Shown here in pieces: positions 1 to 8,357 of a DNA stretch of 64,000 nt. A model generated the notes under the pieces. The model was not told where the DNA came from. It saw only the letters and a list, made by a program, of their open reading frames with translations, and ran no database searches. The stretch is taken from assembly GCA_934692675.1 (NCBI GenBank), contig CAKUUD010000001.1, positions 62,001 through 126,000 of the forward strand. Direction: 5' to 3'. This DNA comes from an uncultured Eubacteriales bacterium (GTDB lineage: Bacteria; Bacillota; Clostridia; Oscillospirales; Acutalibacteraceae). Both the position numbers and the translations under genes were made by a program. Position 1 is the stretch's first letter; each line of letters opens with the position of its first letter.

Positions 1-1485
1 TTGAGCTTTTAATGATTTTGTTTGAGCCTTCATATCTATGATTTCGCTGTGTAAGTTGTCTAGCATATTTTGATAGGATTCAGGATTAAGTGCTCTCACC
101 AAATCACGCAATTGCGCGCCTGTCATAGGTTGAAAATCATGGTTTCCCGTTATATTCGAAGCTTGTGCATCAAGCTTTTTTTCTATTTCTTTTATAAAAG
201 CTTTTGTTTGAGTCCTATCTATAAATATCATCTTTTTGTTATCTGTTTCCAAAATAATTTTACAGCGTCCGATACGCACATTTAAAAGTGGTGCTTGTTC
301 ATTTAGAGAAGCAAACTTGTAGCGTAGAGATAATAGATTTATTTTTTCTCTTAAAGTGCGTATTGCGAATACTGTATCAGGGTCTTTATCATCAAGCCCG
401 TCATTTTCTATCTGTCTCAGATAATGGTCAATCCGTGTTAGCGGAAAGGGAAATCCTATTGCATTTTCAATTGATGCGTCGGGCGTGTATCTTTTCAAAC
501 AAAAATCTAAAAGGTTATTAAAAGTACGAACTCTATTTTTTAAATTCGATTCATTTACTGATGCACTATAAAGTTCTTGTTCCAGGACACCGTAAAAAGG
601 ATCTTCAATTCTTGTTATTCCGTGGTGGGACGGATCTTTGCTAAATTTTATAACACAAGGTGTAGAGGAATTCTCTATTTTTGTTCCACATTCACTCATC
701 CACTTGTTAAGCCACGCGCATTCATTAGCCAAAAACTTGGGTTGGGAAACAATTTCCTTTGTATCGGAGGAAACAATATTATAATAAGTTGTAGGAGAAA
801 ATATAATGCATTTAAAACACATGGAAAATATTTCACCGGAAGGAAGCTTTCTGTCCGGATCTTTACCTTTTGCGGTATTAAATAATGCATTTTTGTATGG
901 CCATAACCTTACGCTGTGATCGTTATAGTAGCGTTCTAAAGCTTGAAAGATTATATTTTTTAATTTGCTCAAATTGCTATTAAAACATACGAAAAATTCT
1001 TCACCGTCAGGCCCTATGAAATGACCATCCGGACGAATCGTAGCCGATTTACCATCGGGCATATCTAGATCTAATTTAATTTCTCTAAGTTCACTTATTA
1101 TATGCGGGTAATTTACAAGTGCATGCTCTTTAGCCTCTTCATTTATCATCTCTTTTATTAATTCTTTTATATTCGCTAAAACATTCATATATATTCCCGA
1201 TTTATCCGATTCAATTTTCTGAATCACATAACTTAAATCACGTTGGATTTCTTTGGATTCTACGCGTGGAGCAGCGAACCCAATTGGTCTTAATTTTTCT
1301 AGGATCTTGATTATCTGATCTCGGATTTCTTCGGGTAAAGGTTGTGCAATAATAGTTTGCAAAGATTTTCGGGTGCTGGCGGCTAACCTAGTGGATATGT
1401 GAAAGCCTTCGGCAAACACGGCACTTGCTGTGCATGACACAGCTATCAAAGAAATAGCCAAGATGCTAAATAACTTTTTAAACAT
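1..1485 (-). CDS. Exported protein of unknown function, C-terminus beyond window
   Basis: An open frame with no stop runs from an ATG at 1485 to the left edge, so at least 495 residues are coded and the C-terminus is missing. An AGGAG ribosome site lies 10 bases upstream. Residues 1-26 form a clear signal peptide: KK near the start, a hydrophobic core (LFSILAISLIAV), then a cleavage-type end at AVFA before EG. The mature part is mixed alpha/beta-like and rich in charged residues. A few cysteines occur (for example CFKC and NECAW, near residues 215-260), but no catalytic motif is visible. I do not recognise the family. It heads a minus-strand run of lineage-specific exported proteins (next one at 2244-3206) and is probably transcribed alone. 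Confidence 0.75.
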   Translation of the reverse strand, partial: MFKKLFSILAISLIAVSCTASAVFAEGFHISTRLAASTRKSLQTIIAQPLPEEIRDQIIKILEKLRPIGFAAPRVESKEIQRDLSYVIQKIESDKSGIYMNVLANIKELIKEMINEEAKEHALVNYPHIISELREIKLDLDMPDGKSATIRPDGHFIGPDGEEFFVCFNSNLSKLKNIIFQALERYYNDHSVRLWPYKNALFNTAKGKDPDRKLPSGEIFSMCFKCIIFSPTTYYNIVSSDTKEIVSQPKFLANECAWLNKWMSECGTKIENSSTPCVIKFSKDPSHHGITRIEDPFYGVLEQELYSASVNESNLKNRVRTFNNLLDFCLKRYTPDASIENAIGFPFPLTRIDHYLRQIENDGLDDKDPDTVFAIRTLREKINLLSLRYKFASLNEQAPLLNVRIGRCKIILETDNKKMIFIDRTQTKAFIKEIEKKLDAQASNITGNHDFQPMTGAQLRDLVRALNPESYQNMLDNLHSEIIDMKAQTKSLKAQ

Positions 1486-2243
1486 ACTTTGGATTCTCCT
1501 TGTTATTTTTATAGTTATTTTAAAAAATGGATATATTGGTATCATTTTGGTTCTTCGCGGGTCGTAGATGTCGATTAATATTTTTTATTTAAGATTTCGA
1601 CTTCCAAAAGGTTTTTAAACTTTTCCCACGCTGTTGCATGATTATCCATAAGGCTTTTATTAAAGCCAGGGGAGTTTGGTAGCTCTGTCGTCTGCAACAT
1701 GTTGCATATGACTGCAAAATTAAAAATATTAATTTTGGTATTTAAAAAAAACAAAAGCGTTAAATGTTGCAAGCGTAAAAGCTACAAATTTTGAAAAAAT
1801 TTCTTTGTGAGTTTTTACCTTCAAATATTAAATAAGGTTATTTTTATAAATCAAGAATAATTTTTTGTTAATCACACACAGTGGTTTATACACACTTTGT
1901 GTTAAAAAAGGATTGTGAAAACGATTCAATCCTCGTGTCTTGATTTAGTGATTTTGCTTCAACGCCTCCTTAGTATTTAAATTTTATTTTAACATACATA
2001 CCATAATTTAACAACATAAATTGTTGATTTCGGTATATAAAACGATTTTTTACTTTTTTATATGTATAATAAGTTATATTTATACAATTATTTAAACCCA
2101 TGCACTCAAACCAATGTTTAATATAAGTATAACGACATTTTTGACGATTTTTTAGATAAAAATTTAAAAATTGGACGGAATTATCCGCCCAATTCTTTTT
2201 TTAATTTTATAAATATTATATTAAAATCATATAGATAATAACT
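1486..2243. other. 758-bp AT-rich intergenic region without a convincing gene
   Basis: This very AT-rich stretch separates two minus-strand exported-protein genes. A 65-codon minus-strand frame (1575-1772) starts at TTG with no ribosome site and is not supported. The only clear signal is the terminator hairpin near 2169-2194. The promoter of the 1485 gene must lie just upstream of 1500, but no single -35/-10 pair stands out in so AT-rich a background. Confidence 0.5.
2169..2194 (-). terminator. Rho-independent terminator of the 2244-3206 gene
   Basis: An 11-bp inverted repeat (AATTGGACGGA / TCCGCCCAATT) pairs fully on the minus-strand transcript if one G-U is allowed, and is followed there by TTTTTAAATTTTT. 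It lies about 50 bases after the stop of the exported protein gene. Confidence 0.75.
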
Positions 2244-3206
2244 CTAAACTGTAGGTGCTGTCTCTTCGTCATCGGAGTAGTATTTACTTTCTAATAATTC
2301 TTTTTCTAAGTTTTTATTCTTAGTTCTTCTCTTCTTTTTACTCTCGTCTTCACCCCCAGAATATTTAAACGCCAAACTTCCACCACCTTTTTTACTTGGT
2401 ACAAATTTTTTAAATGCTTCAGCGAAGGTTATTCCGGTACATTTTATATCGCGAATTAATGCTCTTTCGTGTTTTCCGCCATCAAAAGAGCGTCTGTAAT
2501 GCGGTTCAGCTACCATTAGGATTGCACACAAAGCGCAAGCGGCTTTTTTTGCTTTTTCACTAGGCGAGAGGCTTTTTTGTGATTGTTTCTGTGCACTCGA
2601 ATCTTCTTCATTATCGCTTTTATTTGATTCTGTATCGGAATTTTTATCAATTTTTAAATTTTCCATTTGCTGGCTTAATTGTTCTACATCGGTTGAGTCA
2701 GATTTGTTTTTAAAATAAGATTTACCTTTTTCATTTTTTAGATCAAAAAAATCTGTATTCTTTTTGAACTCGTATTTATCGAATGATTTTTTCTCGTAGT
2801 TAGCGTCTGGACCTGTTTCAAGATATTCGAGGATTATTTCAGCAAGTCGTTTTCTGCCATTCTTAGTCAAAATTCCGTCAAGCGTTTCTGCTATCTCTTT
2901 GTATTTTCTAACACCCGTCGCTATGCGTATACTTCCTGTTGATCTAATTTCTAATCCTACTACTCCGAAAGGAGTATCAAAAGTAAGTTTTTTATTCGGT
3001 AATTGAGGTGGAGTAAAACGGATACATAATTGTTCGGCTAAGTATTTATAATTAACTTCTTCGCCCGCTTCGTATTTTTGTAAAATTATCTCCATTTTTT
3101 GTCTGGCTTTACGAGCTCTTGTAGGCTCAGCGTTCAGTTTAACATTTAATAAAAGGACGCTTGCACTGATAAAAAGGCTCACTATTTTTAATAGTCGTTT
3201 TTTCAT
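2244..3206 (-). CDS. Exported charged protein of unknown function (320 aa)
   Basis: The ATG at 3206 is preceded by a GGGAG ribosome site. Residues 1-26 look like a signal peptide (MKKRLLKIV, hydrophobic core SLFISASVLLLNV, then KLNA before EP). The N-terminal half (about 30-150) looks folded and includes a beta-rich stretch, TFDTPFGVVGLEIRSTGSIR. The middle (about 165-215) is a Ser/Lys/Asp/Glu-rich low-complexity linker. A short segment around 220-235 contains two cysteines (AACALCAIL). The end is strongly Lys/Arg-rich, then acidic. I recognise no known domain. It is a single gene closed by its own terminator, with neighbours that are also exported and orphan. Confidence 0.75.
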   Translation of the reverse strand: MKKRLLKIVSLFISASVLLLNVKLNAEPTRARKARQKMEIILQKYEAGEEVNYKYLAEQLCIRFTPPQLPNKKLTFDTPFGVVGLEIRSTGSIRIATGVRKYKEIAETLDGILTKNGRKRLAEIILEYLETGPDANYEKKSFDKYEFKKNTDFFDLKNEKGKSYFKNKSDSTDVEQLSQQMENLKIDKNSDTESNKSDNEEDSSAQKQSQKSLSPSEKAKKAACALCAILMVAEPHYRRSFDGGKHERALIRDIKCTGITFAEAFKKFVPSKKGGGSLAFKYSGGEDESKKKRRTKNKNLEKELLESKYYSDDEETAPTV

Positions 3207-3371
3207 AATTTTCTCCCTCGTAGTTAATATAAATCTATTATATCATAAAATCCTTTTTTTTAAAAGAGGATTTCGTATATTTTAAAATATTTTTGAAATA
3301 ATATTTATTCATATTAACATTGGAGTTTCTAGATGGCTAAAAATAAATCTAAACTTTTTAGTATAATTAAT

Positions 3372-4097
3372 TTATTTTGCAAAAAATTTTTCTTCGCAAA
3401 AATTTTTAAATTTAGAAAGTATAGCTTTATCGCAATCGAAACTCAAGTACTTGAAAGCTTCCTCAAAATCCACCCATAGAGTTTTCTCTACTTCGCCTTC
3501 CTGTGGAGTTGTTTCTGTGGAATCGCTTAGTGCTCCGTAGTACACAGCTTCTATTGTACATCCGGGTTTCATTGAAAAATATGTAAATTCCCGGAATTCT
3601 TTAATTAAGTCTACCTCAAGGCCAACTTCTTCTTTTATTTCTCGAAATGCAGTTTCGAATTCTGTTTCGCCATTTTCCATATGGCCTTTTGGCAATCCCC
3701 AAAAGCTGTTTTTCCCTCTGGCGAAGTTAATTAACAACGCTTTGTAACCATCTTTAAATTTATGAATAACTATAGCGCCGCAACCCTTTTCAAAATGCTC
3801 GAAATTTGCTAGATCATGCGAAATAAAAAAATTACCCTTTGAATCTTTTGGAAAGTCAATAATATCAACAATGCTATCCGAAGGAATAAAATCGTATGTA
3901 TCCGTGGATGGTTGATTGTAGGTGTAGGGTGGAGCTAATCTGCTTGAATCCAAGCAAACAACAGCTATATCTTCGTTATCATTTTTAAAATTTTTATTAG
4001 CCACAGATATTAACTGGTTAAATTTGCAGCATCGTACTGAGCCTGAAAATACTTTTTTAGATTTTATATTCGATTTTTTTGCTATATGAAAAAGCAT
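3372..4097 (-). CDS. Nudix hydrolase with a DUF952-like N-terminal region
   Basis: A complete Nudix box is visible at about residues 136-158: G-x5-E-x7-REIKEEVGL, starting GHMENGE and following the typical strand ending FWGLPK. Nudix enzymes cleave nucleoside diphosphates linked to another group (NTPs, ADP-sugars, capped or polyphosphate compounds) with Mg2+. The N-terminal 95 residues (MLFHIAKKSNIK...VFSGSV...AVVCLDSSRL) resemble the small DUF952 domain; that is inference from pattern only. A longer frame begins at 4112, but the ribosome site GGGAGGA lies inside it, 6 bases before the ATG at 4097, so 4097 (241 aa) is the start. The substrate cannot be told. Confidence 0.88.
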   Translation of the reverse strand: MLFHIAKKSNIKSKKVFSGSVRCCKFNQLISVANKNFKNDNEDIAVVCLDSSRLAPPYTYNQPSTDTYDFIPSDSIVDIIDFPKDSKGNFFISHDLANFEHFEKGCGAIVIHKFKDGYKALLINFARGKNSFWGLPKGHMENGETEFETAFREIKEEVGLEVDLIKEFREFTYFSMKPGCTIEAVYYGALSDSTETTPQEGEVEKTLWVDFEEAFKYLSFDCDKAILSKFKNFCEEKFFAK

Positions 4098-4152
4098 TCC
4101 GTATCCTCCCATTTTATATTAATCCGCAAATTATAACACGGTTAAAAACAAA

Positions 4153-4184
4153 AATCAACCATCCCTTAATAATGATGGTTGATT
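4153..4184 (-). terminator. Terminator of the 4205-5893 AAA+ gene
   Basis: A perfect 11-bp inverted repeat (AATCAACCATC / GATGGTTGATT) is followed on the minus strand by TTTTGTTTTT. It ends transcription 20 bases after the AAA+ stop codon and before the Nudix gene. Confidence 0.88.
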
Positions 4185-4204
4185 TAAATTATTTCTCATC
4201 CAGG

Positions 4205-5893
4205 TTATTGGTCACATTTTTCGATATCAAAATCGTCCGTACTTTCGTTGTAAGTAGCATGTATTTTATGGACGCTATTTTTCAATGATTTTTCATTAAC
4301 ATCTCTATAGCCGACCAATTTACCGCGAAGATGCACCAAGTAGTCATTTAATCCGCGAGCGCCTTTATTTCTGATTTCAGCCGCTTCCGAAATTTTCCTT
4401 ACGAGGTTTTCATCAACATCCAGATCCAAGTTATAAGATTTTACATATTCTTTTAAACCTTCAACCATAGGAGCCAGCATACTCATATAATCTTCAACTG
4501 TAAAATATTTAAATTCAACAATATCAAATCTGTTTACGAGAGATTTATCGCGCTGGATGTAGGTTCTTGATGCTTTCTTTATTTCACTTAAATCTTCCTT
4601 AGGAAGTCCCCAACATTCTCTGGCTTCGTTGGTTATACAAATAAACACTGTTCTCGAAACATCGACATAATCGTAGTCCACTCCGGATCTTACCAATAAT
4701 TTTCCTGTATCTCTTGCATCGCGCAAGCGTTCCAAAATAGTGTCATCTGTATCAATTTTATGCATTTTGTCGATTTCATCCAGTACTACTATTACCTTGT
4801 TGTTTAATCTTAGCTGGCGGATAAGCTCTGATTTTTCATTGAATATTTGGTCAGCAGGGGAGAGGTTAGAAGAGTTATTTGTGGAAACATTAGAACTTGT
4901 AACAGAGGTAGAGGTTATAAATTGCCACGGCTGCATATCTTTGTGATACAACGCTTTTGATAAAGCCCTAGCAGCATAAGTTTTACCTACGCCTGAGTCT
5001 CCCATGAACGTCATAGTACAAGCTGATGTACATGGAATTCCGGTTTCATCGCTTTCTTTCCACGAATCTGCCATACCGCTTATAATATCGGATATTCTGC
5101 TCGTAGCATCATTTTGACATAGCACTTTTTCTTTTAAGCATGTATCGATAATTCTTTTAAGTTCAACGGGGTCTTGATTAAGTTTAAAGCGATTGTAAAT
5201 ATACCTATTGCATATTTTTTTTAATTGGTAATTTATAAATCCTATTCCGTCCTTGACGAAAGTTCTGGCTGAGCTGCTACACAGCGACCCACCTATTAAA
5301 AGCATAGAAAATACAATGGTGTCCGCATGCTTTGACATTTTTTTCATGAGCTTAAATGAATCTAATTGATTATACACATATAAACTTTCTATAAACTTGC
5401 CTACTATATCATTGCTACAATCAACTCCAAGGGCATGGTTTATATTATTGGTAACTTCTACCGATTTTAAAAGATCAAAATATGAATCGTCGTCTACTTC
5501 TGTTACAGATATATTATTGGTTTTTAATACGTATTGGCAATACAACATAGCGATTCCGTATTTAGCGGAAATTACAGATGGATGTGCTTCGGATAGAGTT
5601 CTTAAATCTTCAAAGCAAAGTGGTGCGGAATTCTGGAGGTTACCATTTAGGCAGCGGCTTGTCTTAATATTTTTATTTAAATTTTCTATTATAGCGTCAA
5701 CTTTTTCTTTGAATTTCGGATCTTGCATTGCCTCTTCAAACTTCGGAATATTGTTTATAGCGGGCTTTGAAAAAGATACGGCAGAGGCTTTAGGCGCCAA
5801 ATCTAGATTATTATTTATTACCGAACCCATCCCTGAGCCAAGTGATAAAACTGCCATACTCATGGCGGAAAATCGTTTTATTTTTGAGTTCAT
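4205..5893 (-). CDS. Membrane-anchored AAA+ ATPase (ClpB/torsin-like) with signal sequence
   Basis: The C-terminal third is a AAA+ ATPase: Walker A GDSGVGKT at about 298-305, Walker B VIVVLDEID at about 368-376, sensor-1 CITNE near 420, an NRFD arginine-finger-like site and a sensor-2-like KGARGLNDYL. It sits in the ClpB-D2/torsin group by pattern. The N-terminus has a signal peptide (KIKR, then SAMSMAVLSLGSG, end KASA). A second hydrophobic segment at about 192-212 is followed by basic residues (KK, NR, NRFK). The likely topology is an exported domain (about 40-190), one membrane pass and a cytosolic ATPase, which gives the ATPase access to ATP. The start is the ATG at 5893, because AAGGAG lies 9 bases upstream, inside a longer TTG frame. 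The gene at 18804 has a similar plan. Its substrate is unknown. Confidence 0.85.
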   Translation of the reverse strand: MNSKIKRFSAMSMAVLSLGSGMGSVINNNLDLAPKASAVSFSKPAINNIPKFEEAMQDPKFKEKVDAIIENLNKNIKTSRCLNGNLQNSAPLCFEDLRTLSEAHPSVISAKYGIAMLYCQYVLKTNNISVTEVDDDSYFDLLKSVEVTNNINHALGVDCSNDIVGKFIESLYVYNQLDSFKLMKKMSKHADTIVFSMLLIGGSLCSSSARTFVKDGIGFINYQLKKICNRYIYNRFKLNQDPVELKRIIDTCLKEKVLCQNDATSRISDIISGMADSWKESDETGIPCTSACTMTFMGDSGVGKTYAARALSKALYHKDMQPWQFITSTSVTSSNVSTNNSSNLSPADQIFNEKSELIRQLRLNNKVIVVLDEIDKMHKIDTDDTILERLRDARDTGKLLVRSGVDYDYVDVSRTVFICITNEARECWGLPKEDLSEIKKASRTYIQRDKSLVNRFDIVEFKYFTVEDYMSMLAPMVEGLKEYVKSYNLDLDVDENLVRKISEAAEIRNKGARGLNDYLVHLRGKLVGYRDVNEKSLKNSVHKIHATYNESTDDFDIEKCDQ

Positions 5894-5971
5894 ATGTATT
5901 TTCTCCTTATTCAATTTATAAATAAATTATACTATATTTAAATTAAAGTGTAAAGAGAAAATATCAAAAAA

Positions 5972-6601
5972 CTAATCTTCCTTTAAGAAATATTGATGCG
6001 AGTATCTATACTTGCCTTCATTTTGTACGTCTCCATACCGAATAATTAGCGCTCCGTACATTGATTTGCTTACCTTTTTATAATTTTTTATGTCGTTGAA
6101 CAGTGAATATTTTTCTATAAAATCTTTTAAAATTTTATTAGAATTTATTACTGTTTTGTTTAAATACATTAAATTTAATTCTTTTTCTAATTCCGGCTTG
6201 GCTTTCACAAGGTCTACGTACAAATAATTATATAAAATATCTAAATTTTCTTTATCTAAAAATATTGTTTGGGTGCGAGGAGACAAAGAAGTTTTTATAA
6301 TATAGCACTTTTTTACCGGTATATCGTAAAATGGCATTTTTGAAAGGGACGGCGAAATGTTTTTATTTGTGTATTTAGGATTTAAATCCTGAAAGTCAAA
6401 GTACTTTATTATTGTGGTTGAGGCCTCCGAAATAGTCGATTCAAGTTCGTTTGTGTACATGTCCATGGGCTTTTTTGAGGTGCTTTTGTGCGACGGGGTA
6501 GAGGGTTCACTTTTTTTGCTATAATGAATTGCAAAAGGAATTGTTGTAGCTAAAGTTACTGCGCAGGTTGCAATTGCGGTAATTATAAGATCTTTTCTCA
6601 T
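5972..6601 (-). CDS. Single-pass membrane or exported protein of unknown function (209 aa)
   Basis: After MRKD comes a hydrophobic helix (LIITAIATCAVTLATTIPFAI, residues 5-25). A basic, Ser/Thr/Pro-rich linker follows (residues 28-48), then a domain rich in Lys, Tyr and Asn. The helix could be an uncleaved anchor with the domain outside the membrane. The longest frame uses a TTG at 6610, but the ribosome-site-like GTGAG would then touch the start; the ATG at 6601 is 9 bases away and is preferred. It lies 78 bases upstream of the AAA+ ATPase gene on the same strand, with no terminator between, so the two may be co-transcribed. No family is recognised. Confidence 0.7.
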   Translation of the reverse strand: MRKDLIITAIATCAVTLATTIPFAIHYSKKSEPSTPSHKSTSKKPMDMYTNELESTISEASTTIIKYFDFQDLNPKYTNKNISPSLSKMPFYDIPVKKCYIIKTSLSPRTQTIFLDKENLDILYNYLYVDLVKAKPELEKELNLMYLNKTVINSNKILKDFIEKYSLFNDIKNYKKVSKSMYGALIIRYGDVQNEGKYRYSHQYFLKED

Positions 6602-6685
6602 GATAATCAACTCACTTATTAAATTAAATTTATCTATTTTGATTATATTAATTCACGATGTTTATTTCAATAATTGTAAAAATAA

Positions 6686-6707
6686 AAGAGCCCTTCAAAG
6701 GACTCTT
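6686..6707 (-). terminator. Terminator overlapping the stop of the M23 peptidase gene
   Basis: On the minus strand AAGAGTCC and GGGCTCTT pair around a 6-base loop (one G-U), followed by TTATTTTT. The hairpin begins at the stop codon. Confidence 0.75.
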
Positions 6708-8046
6708 AGTGTACGTATTTTTGTGGGTTTTTGGATTCTTTGTTTACTCTTACTTCAAAATGTAAATGATTTCCCGAAGAATCTCCGGTTGATCCAACTG
6801 TAGCAATTTTTTCACCTTTTCTTACTTTTGCATTTTGGGATATACAAATACTGCTACAATGCGCATATAAAGTTTCTTTTCCGTCTGCGTGCTTGATTAT
6901 CACGCAATTTCCATATCCTTTGCCGCTATGCACTACAGATTCGACCACTCCATCGTCGGCAGCAATAATATCTTTTCCTCCCACGCCCGAAGAAGATATA
7001 TCAATACCTTTATGCATTTTTCCGTTTCGCATTCCAAATCCGCTTGTAACATTTTTTGTGAAAGGAACGGGCCATATCAATCCTGGTTCTTCTTTTTTTG
7101 TTCCTTGAAGAATTTGTTCCGAAATAGGTTCTTCCACTGTTTCTGATTTAATTTCTTCTTTTTGAATTTCACCATTCTCGTTTACAAAATTTTTGACAAG
7201 TACATAAGCCTTGCCACAGCTACCTTCTCGGATAGTTTCTCTGTAGTTTTTGCTCCGAGAGTCATCCTCTAAAATTTCTGTTTCAAAAGGTAAACTTTTT
7301 TCTTCCGTATCAAACCTAAATATTGTAAAGTTCAAAAGTTTTGTAATCTTTTTTAATGTCAAAGTTTCACCTGTAAATATCAATCCATCTTCGTTGTTTG
7401 CTGATTCCATGACTTCTTTGGGTGTTAAATTAAACTCTTGAGAAATAGATTCAATTGTGTCTGTGTCCTTAACTGTGTATTCAAAATATTCAGTTTTATC
7501 TCCTCTTAAAATCTTGGAAATGTCAGAAATATTTTTGAATTCTTCGTGTGAAAATATTCCTTTTTTTATTTCAATATTTTCGCAAAAATCAACTTCAAAT
7601 TCAGGATATAATTGCTTTTTCTCTTGTTTTAATGCTTCAAATAACTTTTGGATTTCGGTTTCATTATTTCCTACGGTAATCAAGTTTTCATTTACGTAGA
7701 TGCCGTATCCTTCGGTGATGATTTCATTTGATTTTTCTATTAATTTTTCTTTTAATTCCGTTGGAGATGCAGAGCATTTTCTCTTTACTATAGGAGTTAG
7801 TTTCATTTTTGGAGTAACATTTCCGGTGGTTTCTTTTTTTTCTGCAGGAATTTGATCTGAAATCATTTTGTTGGCTTCTTCAACGATTTTGTCGTTTGTT
7901 ACTGCTGCAATTTGTTTTCCGTTGTATTCCAGTGCTAATCCATAATTTTGCCCGTTCCAGTACATTATTGTCAATCCGAATAGTACCGCAGAAGAAATAG
8001 GAGCCACGCTCTTTTTCAATATACTTACGATTTGTTTTTTTATCAT
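6706..8046 (-). CDS. Membrane-anchored LysM-G5-M23 peptidoglycan endopeptidase
   Basis: The N-terminal segment (about 14-32) is a signal anchor. A LysM module at about 190-232 (YTVKDTDTIESISQEF...LTPKEVMESAN...GETLTL) should bind peptidoglycan. A G5-like region follows (about 238-320, FETEILEDDS...). The C-terminal LytM/M23 domain (about 325-446) shows the zinc and catalytic signature: HKGIDISS, then HC (LYAHC), then GNHLHFEVR. Such proteins cleave peptide cross-links, or, when degenerate, activate other hydrolases; here all expected histidines are present. It diverges from aspS. An unusual hairpin separates its ribosome site from the start (see 8055-8074). The function call is firm; the exact bond cut is not visible. 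Confidence 0.93.
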   Translation of the reverse strand: MIKKQIVSILKKSVAPISSAVLFGLTIMYWNGQNYGLALEYNGKQIAAVTNDKIVEEANKMISDQIPAEKKETTGNVTPKMKLTPIVKRKCSASPTELKEKLIEKSNEIITEGYGIYVNENLITVGNNETEIQKLFEALKQEKKQLYPEFEVDFCENIEIKKGIFSHEEFKNISDISKILRGDKTEYFEYTVKDTDTIESISQEFNLTPKEVMESANNEDGLIFTGETLTLKKITKLLNFTIFRFDTEEKSLPFETEILEDDSRSKNYRETIREGSCGKAYVLVKNFVNENGEIQKEEIKSETVEEPISEQILQGTKKEEPGLIWPVPFTKNVTSGFGMRNGKMHKGIDISSSGVGGKDIIAADDGVVESVVHSGKGYGNCVIIKHADGKETLYAHCSSICISQNAKVRKGEKIATVGSTGDSSGNHLHFEVRVNKESKNPQKYVH

Positions 8047-8054
8047 TGGTTCAT

Positions 8055-8074
8055 ATCTCGAATTTTTTCGAGAT
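8055..8074 (-). promoter_or_regulatory. Leader hairpin between ribosome site and M23 start
   Basis: On the minus-strand mRNA, GGGGGA is followed by a perfect 8-bp hairpin (ATCTCGAA / TTCGAGAT, 4-base loop). Then come a mini-frame ATG-AAC-CAA-TGA and, overlapping its stop, the ATG of the peptidase gene (ATGA). Folding the hairpin would bring the ribosome site close to the first ATG. The gene might therefore be translated by coupling to this three-codon frame. The layout is seen directly; the mechanism is inference. Confidence 0.4.
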
Positions 8075-8281
8075 TTTGTTCCCCCTAGTATTTTTTATTA
8101 AAACATGTAAAAAATATTACAAATTATTGTGCCGAACAGTTACTTTATAATTTACTTTTCTTAATTAATTATAACAAAAAATTACAACAAAGCAACAATT
8201 CGGAATCAATTTTGTATAAATATATATATTAAATTTAAAAATCAGGGTTAATATATAAAAATGTACCATAAAATATCGCAG

Positions 8282-8310
8282 TTGAAGATGGATGTAAACA
8301 ATGATATAAT
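8282..8310 (+). promoter_or_regulatory. aspS-gatCAB promoter
   Basis: A -35 TTGAAG (8282-8287) and a perfect -10 TATAAT (8305-8310) lie 17 bases apart, about 48 bases before the aspS start. Confidence 0.8.
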
Positions 8311-8357
8311 ATCGGGTAGTTGTAAAATTTAGTAAACTATAGAAAGGAATAAATCAT

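Larger units (their letters stand above)
8047..8357. other. Divergent intergenic region between the M23 gene and aspS
   Basis: This 311-bp region holds the leader hairpin of the M23 gene (8055-8074), a long AT-rich stretch and the aspS promoter at 8282-8310. I see no T-box signature (no stem with the conserved TGGNACC-type antiterminator) upstream of aspS, and no ORF. Confidence 0.55.

Noticed and set aside
70..885. Three small plus-strand frames in the first kilobase
   Set aside because: The minus strand is open throughout as one exported protein of at least 495 codons with signal peptide and ribosome site.
1575..1772. 65-codon minus-strand frame with TTG start
   Set aside because: No ribosome site and no sequence character of a protein; probably chance in AT-rich DNA.
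5397..5921. 174-codon plus-strand frame opposite the AAA+ gene
   Set aside because: No ribosome site, and the opposite strand codes for a protein with complete AAA+ motifs.
8160..8357. A T-box riboswitch before aspS
   Set aside because: I looked for the conserved antiterminator bulge and a terminator before aspS and saw neither.
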